Origin: Eutrigla gurnardus
Lineage: Eukaryota > Chordata > Actinopteri > Perciformes > Triglidae
Assembly (NCBI GenBank): GCA_963514095.1
Contig: OY741285.1
Coordinates: forward strand, 3,530,375-3,594,374
Direction: 5' to 3'
Length of the DNA: 64,000 nt
Shown here in pieces: positions 23,943 through 37,645 of the stretch (position 1 is the stretch's first letter; the number at the start of each line of letters is the position of its first letter). The translations under genes and the position numbers were made by a program. The notes under the pieces are model-generated. The model saw only the letters and a program-made list of their open reading frames with translations, was not told the origin of the DNA and made no database searches.

Positions 23943-24462
23943 TCCTCCTGATCCGCCCATGTTCACCATCTTGGAGTTTGGCCATTGGCCTTTGCAACCA
24001 GTGAAGGAAGTGACCATATTTGGACTGTGGAGGAGCGACGGGTGGATCTAATGAACACAAGCAGCAGAGTGGCAACGTTACTGTATCTGGATCCATAAGT
24101 CATCTTAGTGAGCCAATTGTATTGGTAGCATAGCAGCGATGGTAGTGAAGCGGGTGTAGCTGCACCATAGTAGCGAAATATTAATCAATAGGCCGCCCCG
24201 CCCTAAAGCATCCCCTACTTTATTGTCTCTAAATGACTCTACATGGACCATCATTTCCAAAATGAATCATGCTGTATTGAAGAAGAGTTGCAACTAGAGA
24301 TTGAGACCATAAATGTCTGTTCACAGTGTTTCCTGAGGTTTTAAATCAAGTGATAAGTAGGATAATCAACCAGAGGAGATGCCCCCTGATGGCCAGTAGA
24401 GATAATGCAAGTTAAGGCACTTTAGATTTGGCTTCTTTTTTCAGAACTGGAGGTTGCCGCCT
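23943..24462 (+). repeat. Dispersed repeat family A, near-full copy
   Basis: It runs from CACCATCTTGGAGTTTGGCC through GGAGGAGCGACGGGTGGATC, CCCCGCCCTAAAGCATCCC and CTGATGGCCAGTAGAG to CAGAACTGGAGGTTGCCGCC, parallel to the 40.7 kb copy over about 520 bp with scattered substitutions and gaps. Confidence 0.75.
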
Positions 24463-24841
24463 CACTTGGTGCCACAGTTGTAGATAATGGAGTCTGAATG
24501 TCAAACCTTCCTCCTGTGGTATATAAGGAGGACTGAAAGAAGAGAGGTCAGCTAGCGTCACCATCGTGACCTCGTCGGTGCCCTCGTCCGGTCTTTCTTG
24601 CTCCATCATGTCCCCCCCTCTGTTATCCCAGAGCCCCTCTCTCTGTCCGGTGTGACGTACAGGAGTTAATGATGGGGAGTCTGTTACTGGTGGCTGTCTG
24701 CAGATACGAGGCAAGCAGGGAGCTTTGATACCAAGGCAGCAGCTAGTGCGGTTGACATTAGCTATTCCTCTTCATCACTGCTGCTTACCAATTCTCTCTC
24801 GCTCTTTCTCTTTTCTCCGAGACACAAATATAGTGTAAATA

Positions 24842-24844
<3 letters not shown>

Positions 24845-24878
<34 letters not shown>

Positions 24879-25069
24879 AAGGAATGTATGTGCACACGTA
24901 CATACACAAAAAGACACAAGTGAGATGATGATGCATGGTTATTGTAACCTCATGCATACGCACCTGCACATGCTTATCACACATGCCTTTAATAAGCTAA
25001 CCTGAAAATGTATCCATTGTTGAATGAATTCAGACTAACATATTATGAGCTGGTTGTACCGCAGTGCTT

Positions 25070-25111
<42 letters not shown>
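24845..25111. repeat. Two CA microsatellites
   Basis: CA runs at about 24845-24877 and 25074-25111, separated by unique sequence. Confidence 0.9.
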
Positions 25112-25114
<3 letters not shown>

Positions 25115-26345
25115 GCTGAGGTTGCAGTGATCTCCTTGATGCCGCTCTGACAACAGTAACAGAGTTAAAGTACTTCCATCTGTCTCTTCGGAGACTCTCG
25201 GCAAGAACAAAGACCTCCGGTGTGAGGGATGTGAGAGCGATAACAGGGGCTGGAAGAGAGGAAACAAAACAACTCGCCAGAACTAATGAACAAGTATATC
25301 GAAGGTGGAAGGAGGGGAAAAACAGGAAGAGGAAATGTTTGAGAGCTGCTGGAGGTGCAGGTCGGCATCCAGGTGCATACCGGAGACAAGACTGATGTGG
25401 GGAGGGGGGTCATTCGTGTTAATTCTTCATGCTTTTACATGGAAGGATGGAGACGGAGGGCTGGAGAGGAGAGGGGAAAGAAAGGAGCAACAGTAAAGAG
25501 CAGAGAGGAGGTCTGCGGTTGCCTCCTCCCTCCTCTCTGCTCTCCTCAGTGCGTCTGTAAGCTGATAAATAATTGAGTGTGCCGAGCAGGGGACTGCATG
25601 GTTTAGAGGAGGAGGAGGAGGAGGGGGGCTGCTGGGGCGCTAGACAGTGAAATGAGGGCCTGCTCCAGAATAGAGATCGCATCCTTTTAAACTCCTCTTC
25701 TTCTGCTGCTTGTCTCAGTTTTGATCCTCCTCAGTCGCTCTATCTCCAGCTCAGAGGTCTGATCTGAGGGCGTTTGGGATGAAGCCCTGCTCCATCCTGC
25801 CGTCGCACACTTGGCTGGTGTCGGGCGTGGGCTAAGACTTTCTCTAACGCGGTCCACTCTCCGAGGAGCAGGTGGTCTAGCTAGCGTAGAAGTGATCGTA
25901 TCTACGATGCGCATATGCAGCCCATTGGGTTGGATGGATGGGTCACAAAAACTCAGGACTTTCACCCAGGGGTCCGTTGTTTGTGTCCCATTTAAAACCA
26001 AGTAACGGTTAGATACTTTCACGTTAGTTTTATTATACATTTGTTACATAACAACCATCCATATGTTAATCCCAAACAAGGATCTTTTCCTCAACCAAAC
26101 AAAGTCATATTCTAAGACCAGTTGCCAGAAAAATGTATCGGTATTGTTCGTTTTTTTGCAAACCATACATTGAAGGTCTAAGTTTTTGAATTTGGTCACA
26201 ACAAGTGATGCAGTATGTCTTTATAGAAAGTTAAGTGTGTATTAACGAGGAAGTGAGAGCCCTCTAAGGCAGGTGGGATTGGTGGTGGATGGGTCCAACG
26301 AACAAAGAACTTTCACCCAGGAGACCACCGTCCTGTGTACTACCA

Positions 26346-26452
26346 GAAGTAAACGTAGACTTTACTTTTTTATATTTGTTTAATGTTTTATGTAAAGCAC
26401 TTTGAATTGCCTTCTTGTTGAAAGGTGCTATACAAATACAATTGCCTTACAC
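26346..26452 (+). repeat. 3' tail of a fish interspersed repeat
   Basis: TGTAAAGCACTTTGAATTGC followed by GTGCTATACAAATACAATTG is the form of the tail of a very common teleost retroelement family. Only the tail is visible. Confidence 0.45.
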
Positions 26453-29169
26453 TTTTTACATAATGTACCTTCAGAAAGTCCTCGAAGGACAGTTGTAACA
26501 TTAATATTTGAACACACACCAGGGTCCTTATTTAGTGTAGTAGTGTCGAGGTTGATCACACTGCTGGACCAGACCTGACCTCCAATAAAAGGCACACAAG
26601 GTCTTATTTAGTACTCATATATGAGGATTGTGGCGGCAGGCCTTCACCCGGGAGCCGAGGCTGCTCGCCCTCATCCTCCATAAGCTTCCCTGACAAACTT
26701 TCCCTTCCCGATGCCTGACATTACTCTGCAGCGGTTCTCGCGCTTCATTTAGCGCAGCGACAAGCTAGCGGGCAGGAAGTGGGGTTGTCCCCGCCGCTAC
26801 TGTTACGAGAGCCGCATTGTCTGTGTGAATCTCGGCTCCTCTCCATATTCATTTCCGAGGCCGTGCGGCGGCGAGGCGCTGGCAATCAGCCGTGTAATCC
26901 GTGTAATTCTCCACTGCAAAAACGGTGTCAAACTGTTAAATGGACTAAAGTGCTGGCAGTGTCCACTCAGTAATGCTTTAATTGATCCATGTTTGTGGCC
27001 TCTCATCATAGTAATGGCCAAAAGCAGTGAGCAGTGATGACTGAAGCTCTTGTAAACAGCTGCCGCTTTAAAATTAGTCAAGGAACAAGGATGCTTTTAA
27101 GTGTTGAATGAAATATGCGTGTGCGCCAAAAAACGTGCATAAAGCGGGTATTTATGGCGCCGAGATGGAAGGTAGAGTGCACTTCCCTCATACCCGAGAC
27201 CAGCGGGAACATATCTGGCAGAATTTCCAAAGCAATCTGCGAAATGCAAAAGCTTTTATTATCTTAATTTTAATTTGGTATGTCCGCCACAGGTGTGAGC
27301 GTGCACCTCCGTGTCTGTCCACGGATAATCTCACCCTCTGCTGCAGCAAACTGCGTTAGATTTCTGGGCGGCCAGTTATCGCTGCGTGCAAAAGGACCTC
27401 TTGTAGTTGCGGTGACTTACACTTTTCTGGAAACATCTTTTATTGCCTGTTTTACACAGCCATTGACCGCCTGCTGACTCCTCACTTACTACTCTGGCCG
27501 CGAGTGATAATACAGCTGAGTGCATCGCCGACCCCCAGCAGCTACTCTGGGACACAGTGGGGAGGGGGGGCTGCTTGTTTGGCTAACGGCTAGCAGCTAA
27601 CAGAATACCAGTACACACACTCCTGATTTACCGCCACTTGCAAGTTAAATTTTGTGTTCTGCAAGATTGTATGATGTGTTTTATACTTTTAATTTTAAAT
27701 GGGGTGTGTTTCATGAGCCCTTTGCTGTGTGTGTGTGTGTGTGTGTCGTCGTCGCAGACACACCTGGTGGAGATCCGCACTCGACCGTCTGCACCTTCTT
27801 CTTCCGAGTATATTTTACATCACTTTATTAATGGTTTCATTTACATTGGAAGCACATTACCCCGTTCGTTTTATGTGCAGCACATTAATCTAAATAACCG
27901 ACTGCCTTTCTGATTTTTTGATGATGCCGGTTGAGAAATAACTGCTGATGACTGTGTTACCACCCATACAAACTTTACAGCCTGCCACGCTGTTCTTGTG
28001 TGGACGGTGACGCTGCAGGGAGAACTGATTTATCAGAGTCGAGTGGCTCCTTGACTGATTGCTCGGATCGCTGATGTTTGCGGGGATTCGAGCAAAAATC
28101 ACATGTGACTAAAAAAAAAAGATACTGTTGCATGAAGATTTGCTATGTAACCGTTGCTAAATGAAATGAAAGGAAATGTATGCAGCTCACTGTATCCAAT
28201 GAGAATGTTAACAGTATATACAATGAATACAAAATAGTGGACTCCCTTCCTTCCTACCTTTTTGGATTCTGAAGAACTAGATTGTTCATTCAGTGAATAC
28301 GTTGTCACTCTGCATGACGGAATTGCTTTCCCATCTGGAACGATGTAATTAAGCCTCACTTTGAGTTGCACTGTGGTCTAAATGAAGAAAACAGAGGTTT
28401 TTTTCAATATATATATTTTTGCTGATGCAAAACCTCATCCGAACTCTCGCTATCGGTCAGAGCCTCAGGAGACCTCCGTAGCCGTCTTGCGCTCGAGATC
28501 CCTTGTAATCCCTCGAGTCCCGCCATATCACAGTACAGCAGTTTTCACTTGGTGCTCGGCTCATTGCTGCTCATTCTTCTATTCACCGCGTGTTGTAATC
28601 TCCGCGGCGATAAAGAGATTAGACAGGTGAGCAGGAGAGGGGGATTTCTAGGATTTCTCCTGTGAGCACAAAAGGATATCAGTGGGAAAGGAGGGATATT
28701 ACCGCCGGCTTTAACGCGGCAGAGGGAGAAGGAGAGGGGCCGCGGCGGTACCACGGAGATGAGCAGGGGGGAGCTGGGTGTTATCACCTGGAGCCATCAT
28801 TAGCACTGTTTACACAAGGGCCACCGGGGAAAGGTCAGCGCGCCGTCACTCTCTTATCTCCCCGACGACAGTCCGCTATCACCGCAGCGAGAGGACTGAA
28901 CGTTACCTGCTCCGCATCTTTGACCCCAGATCAGTGTTTAACTGCGAACCGGTACTCACTTCATGAAGTGTGGGCAGGGAGCCAGACGGACTCGGGGACC
29001 GGAGGGTGTGTGATTGCTGGTTGAACTCCGGGACCGCGTAGAGGAGCGGGGTGAGGCAAGTGGATTTATGTGAGTTTAACTCAGCCTGGTTTAGTGTCTT
29101 AGAAAGTGTGTTGTCGCGGTAACCTCCGGGTCTGAAAAGTGACGACAAGCGGGAGTGTGTTAAACTTGC

Positions 29170-29435
29170 ATTCTCTCCACTGGCCATCCGGGGGCGACTC
29201 TTCTCTATTATCTCAGTAAACAATTGCTAGTTTTGAGTCTTCTTCAACACAACATGGTGTTCATTTTGATTGCAATTTAGAGTAAAAATAGACGATAAAG
29301 CAGGGGATGCTTTAGGGTGGGGCTACCTTGTGATTGACAGGTTGCTACGGCAACGTAATCACCTACTCGTATTAGCTACCAATACAATCAACTACAATTA
29401 GCTGTAAAATTGACCTTGAATTATGGATCCTGATG
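29170..29435 (-). repeat. Dispersed repeat family A, inverted partial copy
   Basis: TCTCCACTGGCCATCCGGG, then GGGGATGCTTTAGGGTGGGG and CTACCTTGTGATTGACAGGT match the inverted family. The distal and middle parts are joined with an internal gap. Confidence 0.7.
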
Positions 29436-31378
29436 CAACTATGGCATCACTACTATGCTATAAAATGATGTTCAATAATATCTCCATCCCAACCTTATGT
29501 CCCACCTTGCTTTCCTGCTGCTTCAGCTCAAGACGCTCTGTAGTTATGATAAAAACGTAACTGATTATGAAAACCTACAGATTTTTTCCTGTGTTCTCTC
29601 CACCTGAAGATGAATTCATGTATTTGTGTATCTCCTGTATTTATGGGTGTATGTGCCTCTCCGATCCCTTGGCTGCTCCCACGGTGGAACGGTGGAACAC
29701 TAATGAGACATTCGTGGAAGTGTGTAAAAGTGAACCAGAGTGCACTAAGCATGTTCAACGACCGCTGGATAAATTAAAGGTTAAATTGAAGAGAAAACAC
29801 AACATTAGGTGATTGGAGGGAGGATAATTAAATGTTGTGTGAAACCATCCATCCCTTTGAACTCGATGGAGCAAGGTCATAAAGCTTTTACACACCACCC
29901 GGAGATCCACGCACCGTCGTATCTGTGATCGGCGACATGCTGTAATTAGATCAGATTTGATCGGACTCTTGATATACCTCCAAATAAAAGAGGGTCCCCA
30001 TTGATCCGCTCATGAATGTAATGAACAGAATGGTTTAATGTATGAGTTGAAGTGATCCGGTGCGTTCAGGTCTACTCGTGTCCACACACACACACACACA
30101 CACAGGTTGTAGCAGACGTGAGCTTGGGGCTAAAAGACAATAAAGTTAGCTATCGATCAATACACTGCCACCACCTCTCACCCCTCCCCCCCGGTCCCTT
30201 TCCAGCAGGCAGCACAAGGTCAGCCTCGGGGTCCACGCCCTGCGTCTGGGGCTCGATGTGGACGTGGGGAGGAAGCATGGATCGGCGGACGGCGGGGCCG
30301 AGCGATGGACGTAATCACCCGAGAGTGTGGGTTGAAAGAACCTCTCACGCTACAAACCGGCAACGCGGAAACTTTTAATACACAAAGTGGTATTTAATCG
30401 CATCCAACAAGCGACGGACAAAAACGAGCTCAAACAAAAGTGCTTTTCGCGTGAAGGCTTTATTTAGTCTGGACCTAAATGTCCAGACCTGCTGGATGTA
30501 ATGGGTGCGTTTGTGTGAGTGCTATTGAAACTGCAAGGCATTAATAATGAAGAGCCTAATTGAAATGCCTTGATTTGACAGAAGACGTAGTTCTTTCAAA
30601 TATGGACCAACGTGCCGTTTTTATAAGGAACTTTCTCACAGGTGTTTTTAATTCCTAGTCCGTATTTTTAATTACATATTGATTTGTGGGAGTAAGAAAG
30701 CGCGGCCATCACCCGCCAAAATGTTCGATTACTTTTTGGATTCGTATTTCTGTGGTAAAAAAATAAAATAAATGATGCTTATCAAATTGATTTATGTTAC
30801 GGAGTTAGCGTTAGTAAAGCAATATCGCTTTAGTTCGAAAATACAGCTTTTTTTATCGTTGACATTAGCAGCTCATTTTCACTCGAAGGCTAATCTAATG
30901 TATTTATTAATGTAATTTCGTGCAATTTATTTTTTGACGTCAAATGTGAATATTTCAATATGATCACAGTTAAAGGAGCAATGCATGACATTCAGAGCAT
31001 TTAATAGAGCATATTTGTTTTCCAACAAACTGGAAACAACAATAAATACTCAGAAAAAGAACACATATCAGCCTGAGAGGGTTCATTTCTTATATTTCTC
31101 AAAGGCAAAATAACATCGCTCCTTCCTATGACGTCTCGCAGTGTAAAGATTTTCATGTGAAACAAAGTCACGACATAAAAAGCAAAAATAATTACATGGG
31201 AGAAGTCTTGGGCTGACTTTTCCTTCCCTCTAGCTCTCCACCAGGAACCATCTCACCACGGATGGCAATCACCCTTTTGAGACACATTGTGGTCTGTGAG
31301 GTAAATTCTGTATTTCCACACACCGACTCACTCGCCAAATGACCAGCACGGCTCATTAAGTGCTTGTTTTGTACCCGC

Positions 31379-31381
<3 letters not shown>

Positions 31382-31435
<54 letters not shown>

Positions 31436-31896
31436 GGAGCAGTACAGTAAATGGAACAGCAGCCCTGTGACATTAATGTTATAGGTTATTGAACGATTTT
31501 AAAGGATTTATAAGGCAGGGCGAGAGACTGGCGGAAAGAGAAAGAGAGAGAGCAAAAGCTAGAAATAAGAGTGTTCAGACACACACACACACACCTGTGT
31601 GCTACGCAGTAGCCGCACCGTTGCTCATAGAGTTTTATGCCTTTCAACATGTCCTGTTTCCCTCTGTCTGTTTTTTTTTACCTTTACGTCTACCCCCTCC
31701 CTCCCCCTTTCCTCCCTCCCTCCCTCCCCCCTCCATCATTTCTACCTCTCCCAGCCTGTGTACCAGGTCAACCAGGGAAATAGCTGTTTGAAGTCATCTG
31801 CAGCTTTCACATCTCTTCCCTTTGTTCCCCAATCCCCCGCAGCTTGACATCCACACCGTGTGTGTACTGTATTGGTTTGGAATGCCTGTTTGTGTG

Positions 31897-31942
<46 letters not shown>
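31382..31942. repeat. CA array followed by GT array
   Basis: CA at 31382-31433 and GT at 31899-31942, in inverted relation, with a pyrimidine-rich stretch (31670-31740) between. Confidence 0.9.
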
Positions 31943-31944
<2 letters not shown>

Positions 31945-32194
31945 CGTGTAGCGCTGCCTGCTTCTATGCACGACTCTATGGCTCGATGCTATTGTCTTTA
32001 CAAGATGAACAAAAGCCATTTTCTTCTCTCAGAAAGCAGGGATTTACACTTTAACCGTTTAAGGGATCTACTTTCAAATACAGTAGCAGTATATATATTC
32101 ATATATAGATGCAGTATTGCATGGTAGAGTGTGTATTATGTCTTTATGATAAGATGGTCATCATCTTATGTCATTTTAAATACGTGCTGCAGGG

Positions 32195-32325
32195 TTTAGA
32201 GAGTTTTCTACACTCTTTCTCATCGACTTCCATGCAGTCAGACTTATTTTTCAAACAGACGAGTCGCCCCCTGATGGCCAGTAGAGAGAATGCAGGTTTA
32301 AGGCACTTCACTGTTAGCTTCAGTC
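32195..32325 (+). repeat. Dispersed repeat family A, distal third only
   Basis: CTCATCGACTTCCATGCAGT, GAGTCGCCCCCTGATGGCCA and TTTAAGGCACTTCACTGTTA align with 41135-41235 of the longest copy. Confidence 0.7.
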
Positions 32326-32460
32326 TGGTGGGTTGCTGTCTGAGTGGAATACAGTATCAGTAAGTACTGTCTTCCTGATTGTGTTGAACATTTGCTTTCT
32401 GGTGTACGAGGGTCCTCTGGGGCGGTCTGGATTTGACTGTCTCTCGCACTATTTAATGGC

Positions 32461-32500
<40 letters not shown>

Positions 32501-33404
32501 ATGAATGGGTTTGGTTTGAGTAACATTCTCTTAAAAGCCTTTTTAGTGGGCTTCCATCGGGGCTTTCTGGGAAATGACGAGGAATGAAGGGAGCTGTGGG
32601 ATGGGGAGAGGAGGGGAGGAAAGACCCACTTTTCTCTCTCTTTTTTTTTTTTTTACATCCAACTGCCTCTACATCCAACAACACCTTCTCCCTCTTGTTT
32701 TCTATTCAGCCGCCTCTTCTCCTGGCTTCATCTTCACGTTTGGTTCATATTTCGAAGAGGAGCAGCAGGTCATACATGTTGGATTGAAGAGTGCATTGAG
32801 TCTGCGTGGATGCCGTCAGTCAGTCCAGGACTTACTGAAAACAAGGTCCTGTCTTGCTTTCACAAAGGTTTTTGGTGCCAACGCAAAACCAACTGAGTGA
32901 CTGTGTGGTGGCATGAATTCAAAAGCAAAATTGACTCAACCTGGGGAGTAAATATAGACGGTGGGGCCAATTGGGCGGGGGAGACAGAGCGGGTCCTCAA
33001 ACAATTGATTCAGATTGGCACTTTTTCTTCAGTGAAATATAAAATGGTGCCATATATACCCTCAACACAGCAGATGGTTTTCTCTTGTCTTTTTCTTCTT
33101 TTTTAAAGATATATATTTGATTTAATTTCAGTTTTTTTTATATGTTATGTACGATACTTGTTGTGTGTGTGTATCTAATTTGATTAAAAAAATGATGATT
33201 GCCGGATAATATGTTTAATAATAGTCTTTATTTGATCATGTGACAAGACGATATACGGTAGCTAGTCGTTCTCACTTTTATAGTGTAAGTATATATATAG
33301 ATATATATATATAGATATACAATCAAGAAGTGAGTTTGTGACTGTAGTCCAGTTAACAGTGCACTTAATCCAACAAACGAAGTAGAAGAAGAAGACAAAC
33401 AAAC

Positions 33405-33790
33405 CCATAAAGCTGTGTTCAGACAGCTTCGCTCTTTATGTATGTCAATGAGACCACTGCATCAGCACAGCAGGCCTCCCGACACAACGTTTTTCAGCAA
33501 ATAAAAAAAAAATGCAGAGGGGGCAAAAAATAAAAAGTAGAACCTGGCTCAACTTTTGTTCCAGCATAGTGTGACGTCACCTGGCAAGGCTCCGCGCCGC
33601 CCAATCAAAAATGTGCAAGTGCACATTGGTGGGAGATGACTTTGTGCCTCGCATCGGGGGAATTCTGCTGCGGCGTCGGATACGCCTCGATGCTGGAATC
33701 GATGGGTGAAATGCTCAACGGGCTTTTCCTCGATTGCATATCGCCTGAAATGACGGACATGTTGGGGATCTGCTTCCTGCACTTATGTTA
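33405..33790. mobile_element. Possible decayed DNA-transposon or MITE segment
   Basis: The stretch opens with GCTGTGTTCAGACAGCTTCG and has higher GC and CpG than its flanks. A 77-codon minus-strand frame covers 33549-33782, but it has no motif I recognise and no splice signals. A decayed transposon is the best guess from texture alone. Confidence 0.2.
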
Positions 33791-33985
33791 TACAATTTTT
33801 ATTTTTTTTTAATTCAGCCACTGGGCTTCCCAGTACGTTACGAGTTGTGATGCAAAACCTGAACGCCTCTTTCAATTCATGTCTGGTCTGCTGAGACAAA
33901 CCAATACTTTCCTGAATAGTGGTTTAACAATACCACGGATCTCCATGGACTTCACATGAATACAAAGGGCAGAGGGTACAAACAT

Positions 33986-33986
<1 letters not shown>

Positions 33987-34065
<79 letters not shown>

Positions 34066-34196
34066 GACAAGAGTGTGTTTACCCATGCATTACTTTGTCT
34101 ATTTAGCTGATCGCACTTGGTTATTCTGCACACACATGCTCTATTGACATGCAGCACAAGCAGGGAAGGTTTATGCTGGTTTAGCATTGGAATTCC

Positions 34197-34238
<42 letters not shown>
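33987..34238. repeat. CA array (33987-34063) and GT array (34202-34238)
   Basis: Two complementary dinucleotide arrays 138 bp apart. Confidence 0.95.
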
Positions 34239-34239
<1 letters not shown>

Positions 34240-35689
34240 ATGGCATGTACTTCCACTCCCAGCGCCGGTGTATGCATGCACCTACAGAATGTGTCGGGGT
34301 GCAGCAGTTTGTTTAGGAGTCGCTGCTCTAATGAGAACGCAGCATTCCAGAGAATCCCAACGCGTTCAGCTCCACCAATGAGCCGTCACAAAGTTCTGAG
34401 GTCACAGGTCAAAGTCTGTATCGATTGGATGATCGTCCCTCTGGAGGGGAAAAAAACAGGTGTGTGATCCTCGACGCATTATCATTTTCAGCCTGTTTGC
34501 CCGTGTTTATTTGTAGCCAAACGGGCTTCTCGTTACGGTAACCAAGGCAACTCCCCGGAGGACGGCGTGGGGCGGCTCGCTCCCTGCCGGGCTTCTCCGC
34601 GGGGCTGGGCACAAAATGGCAGTCGCAGGGGTTTCACAGGGGTTAATCGTGGTTGGGTTAGAGCTGATCTCATCGAGAGTGTGGCCCCGGAGAGTGATCT
34701 GGCTTCGTTATCCCGGGCTTAGATGGTCCGATGGGCCGTCACTGACGCTCAGGACTGTTTTCAGGGGTGAAGGCACCTGTGAAATAAAGCACATATCAAA
34801 CCAGACAGCCCTCCGTCACTGTACACCTCTGGAAGCAGGCACACTATTATTGGCCAGACACAGTATTTCATTGTGTTCTATGTGACACAATGCTGCAGCT
34901 GGTTTGATAGCAAAGCGAGGGAAAATCCTTTTTTTTTTTTTTTTACATTTTTTTGAAACTCACTTTCACACCATAGAATGTTTTTGCTCTGGGAACGGGG
35001 AGAACTCGGTATCAGTTTGGTATCAGCACCTTTACGTGTTTGAAACTCAGTTGAAGTTCGTATAAGATCCATAATAGATACCAGAAGTTTCATGGCCGGC
35101 AGGAGTTTTGTTTGGTAGAACGCCTCAAACTTTACACAGACGGAATACTGACTCACAGTCGAGCTCGTCCCACACGGAAAATAATCAGATGACTCCAACT
35201 TAATACCATAACCTAATATTCCCTTAGAAGTGGCCGGGGCCGTATTGATTGTGCTGTCAGGCCTATGTAAATGCCGCTCCCTGCTATCACTTTTTGACCA
35301 GACGACGTGAGGCATCTGACAGCTTAATTTGACAGCCGGAGTGTCGGCCGCTGTTTACCCGATCTACCCGAGCGCACTGCTTCTCGTAGTCGCTGCATCA
35401 TTGGATTTTTTTTTTTTTTTTTACCACAAAGAACTTTTCTGAGGATTACATCTGAGTCATAAATTTATGTTAGAATTTCTCGACTTGTTTAAATATTTAA
35501 AGAGCCTATGAATTTGCTCCAGAGGGGAGTAAAATGTCCCGTCTTTTATTCGGCTTCAGCAGATTTTAGGAGGGAAAATGTGAGTAAGAGCCTATAGTGA
35601 AATATTACTGTCACTGCAGGGATTCGAGAGAGAGAAAAAGGAGAGGAATATTGACTCTTTCTGTAAATGGATTGGAATTATAACAGAAA

Positions 35690-36020
35690 ACTATCTTATT
35701 CTTTCTCGCAGCCTCGGGGTGTGATGTCACCTGCCGTTTTTGTTTTCAAATTATCTGTAAATCTCTTATTAGTTAATCTGCTTCATTGCCGAAGAGCCGG
35801 CTAATGCAATTAGGGATGGAGCTCCCCGCTGGTTCACTCTGCTGCAAATAATTTCCGTGACATTTGTTCAATAATGGGGTTTTAGTCAAAATTATGACCC
35901 AATTAGACCTAGTTTCACATTCATTTGATTTCACAGAGGAGCTGGTTACTTTTCACCTCATATGTAATAACAGCAGAATTAATATCAGCCACAGTAATTG
36001 GGTTTCAAGGCAAAGTTGAG
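35690..36020. other. CNE-like AT-rich unique sequence
   Basis: Unique, balanced sequence without repeats, rich in ATTA/TAAT cores (GCTAATGCAATTAGGG, CAGAATTAATATCAGCC, CAGTAATTGGGTTTC). It has the texture of vertebrate conserved non-coding elements near developmental genes. Conservation itself cannot be seen from one genome. Confidence 0.25.
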
Positions 36021-37309
36021 TAAGTAATGGCAAAAAGGAGAGGCTAAAGGGGAAAAATGATATTTAAACGGTGGGGGATTGTCCCTCAGCATGCAGAAAA
36101 AGGGAATAAATGTTTTTTTCACATCACCAATAGTGCAAACCGAGCACTGAAATGTACATTTAAGCAGAAGCGGATTGTTTGCTGTGAGGCATTCACAAGC
36201 GACTGGGAAACGCTAATGAACCAATCAGGACATCTGTCTGCTGGAGGAAGTTGAATGGCGACACCTGAAAATGAGAGGTGATGAAACGTATTATCCGTTT
36301 CACTCTTCAGACTCACATTTGGAGTATGACATCAAACATTTACTCTCAGGATCTTCCAACAGAAGAAAAAAATATATTTTTGATTGTAGTTGATGGAATT
36401 TGTGATGTTTTTCTGATGCGTTCTGATCATTTTGTCGTGGTAGATTATTTGCTGATGGGTGTACATTATGCCCAAATAAGGGTGTGTTATCCTCTTTGTT
36501 GAAACATTCTGGCAATTACCTTTTTTTCCTCATAATAATGAGGCCAGAAATAATTTTCAAACACCAAACACTGTGTGCAGGCATTTATCAACACGCTTTT
36601 TAGGTTTTATTCACCAGCTGTGCTGTTGCAGTTAGAGCAGCGGTATGGTGTGTAGTGTGTGTGTGTGTAGTGTGTGTGTGTGTGTGTGTGTATGTGTGTG
36701 TGTGTTAAGCCAGCCACCACACCCCCCCCTAACCCCTCGCAGCCTTTTCTTCTCCATTCTTCTCCTTCCCCAAATTGAAATTACATGCCTCTAAGTTTCT
36801 CTCCTCCATCCCTTCATCCCGTCATTAATATTTAACGCGACACCTTGAGCAAACTCACTCGCCAAAGAGAGAGAGAGAGGGAGAGGGAGAGAGATGGAAA
36901 GAGGGAAAGTGGGTGAGGGGATTGTGTTCGCAGGAATCCTTTAATCCAGGGGAATTAGCCGTTTAATAGCGAATCGCCATTTGTAGATTACAGGGCTTAG
37001 ACTCCGGGGAGCCAACACTCTCTGACACCTGCTTAAACACTCCTAACGTGGAACCTGTAGCACACGCATGCACCGGAGATGTGGAAGATTTCCTTTTCGC
37101 CGTGGTAACCACTGTAACCGTGTTGGTGAATTTGACAGACTGTGTCTTAGATCGCTTGAGAGAGGTCAGCGGTTTAAACTGATCAAACTGGGGGTCGAGG
37201 GGTGTCGTTAGAAACACACTGGGGTTTGTGTTCAGGACTGGTGGTGTATAAATAAGCTGGGGCAATCACCAGATATGAAGAGTGAAGCCCATGCTGAAGT
37301 AGCTTTGAT

Positions 37310-37645
37310 CGTGACTTCATTTGAATGGCCACAAGAGGGCGCCCCATTTAGAAGTTTATGGGAATATGACCCGACTTCAAACTTGATGTATTATGTCAGT
37401 AAACATGAGTTTATGGTCTCAATCTCTAGTTTAAAGTCTTTAATCCAGCATGATGTTCATTTAGTAAATGATGGTCCATTTAGAGTCAAATAGGGGATGC
37501 TTTAGGGGCGGGGCTACCTTGTGATTGACAGGTCGCTACCAATGCCAGTCCAAATATGGTCACATCCTTGACTGGTTGCAAAACATCCAAGATGGTCGTG
37601 AAATTCCAAGATAGCAGTTTCCTACCACGCCTAAAGGTGAAGTCT
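37310..37645 (-). repeat. Dispersed repeat family A, inverted copy with internal deletion
   Basis: ATCCAGCATGATGTTCATTT, GGGGATGCTTTAGGGGCGGG, CTACCTTGTGATTGACAGGT and CCAAATATGGTCACATCC appear in the inverted order of the family. The GGAGGAGCGACGG core is missing. Confidence 0.7.

Larger units (their letters stand above)
24463..29169. other. Non-coding, intron-like
   Basis: Contains two CA arrays, a purine-rich zone at 25260-25640, a retroelement tail at 26.4 kb and a moderately CpG-rich zone at 28440-28900 with a CAG/GTGAGC donor-like site at 28626. No coding exon is convincing. Confidence 0.45.
29436..33404. other. Non-coding, intron-like
   Basis: CA and GT arrays, a pyrimidine tract at 31670-31740, a family A distal fragment and AT-rich unique DNA at 30470-31190. 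No exon supported. Confidence 0.5.

Noticed and set aside
32298..32684. 128-codon minus-strand frame
   Set aside because: It includes a CA-array translation and a poly-A stretch; no homology pattern.
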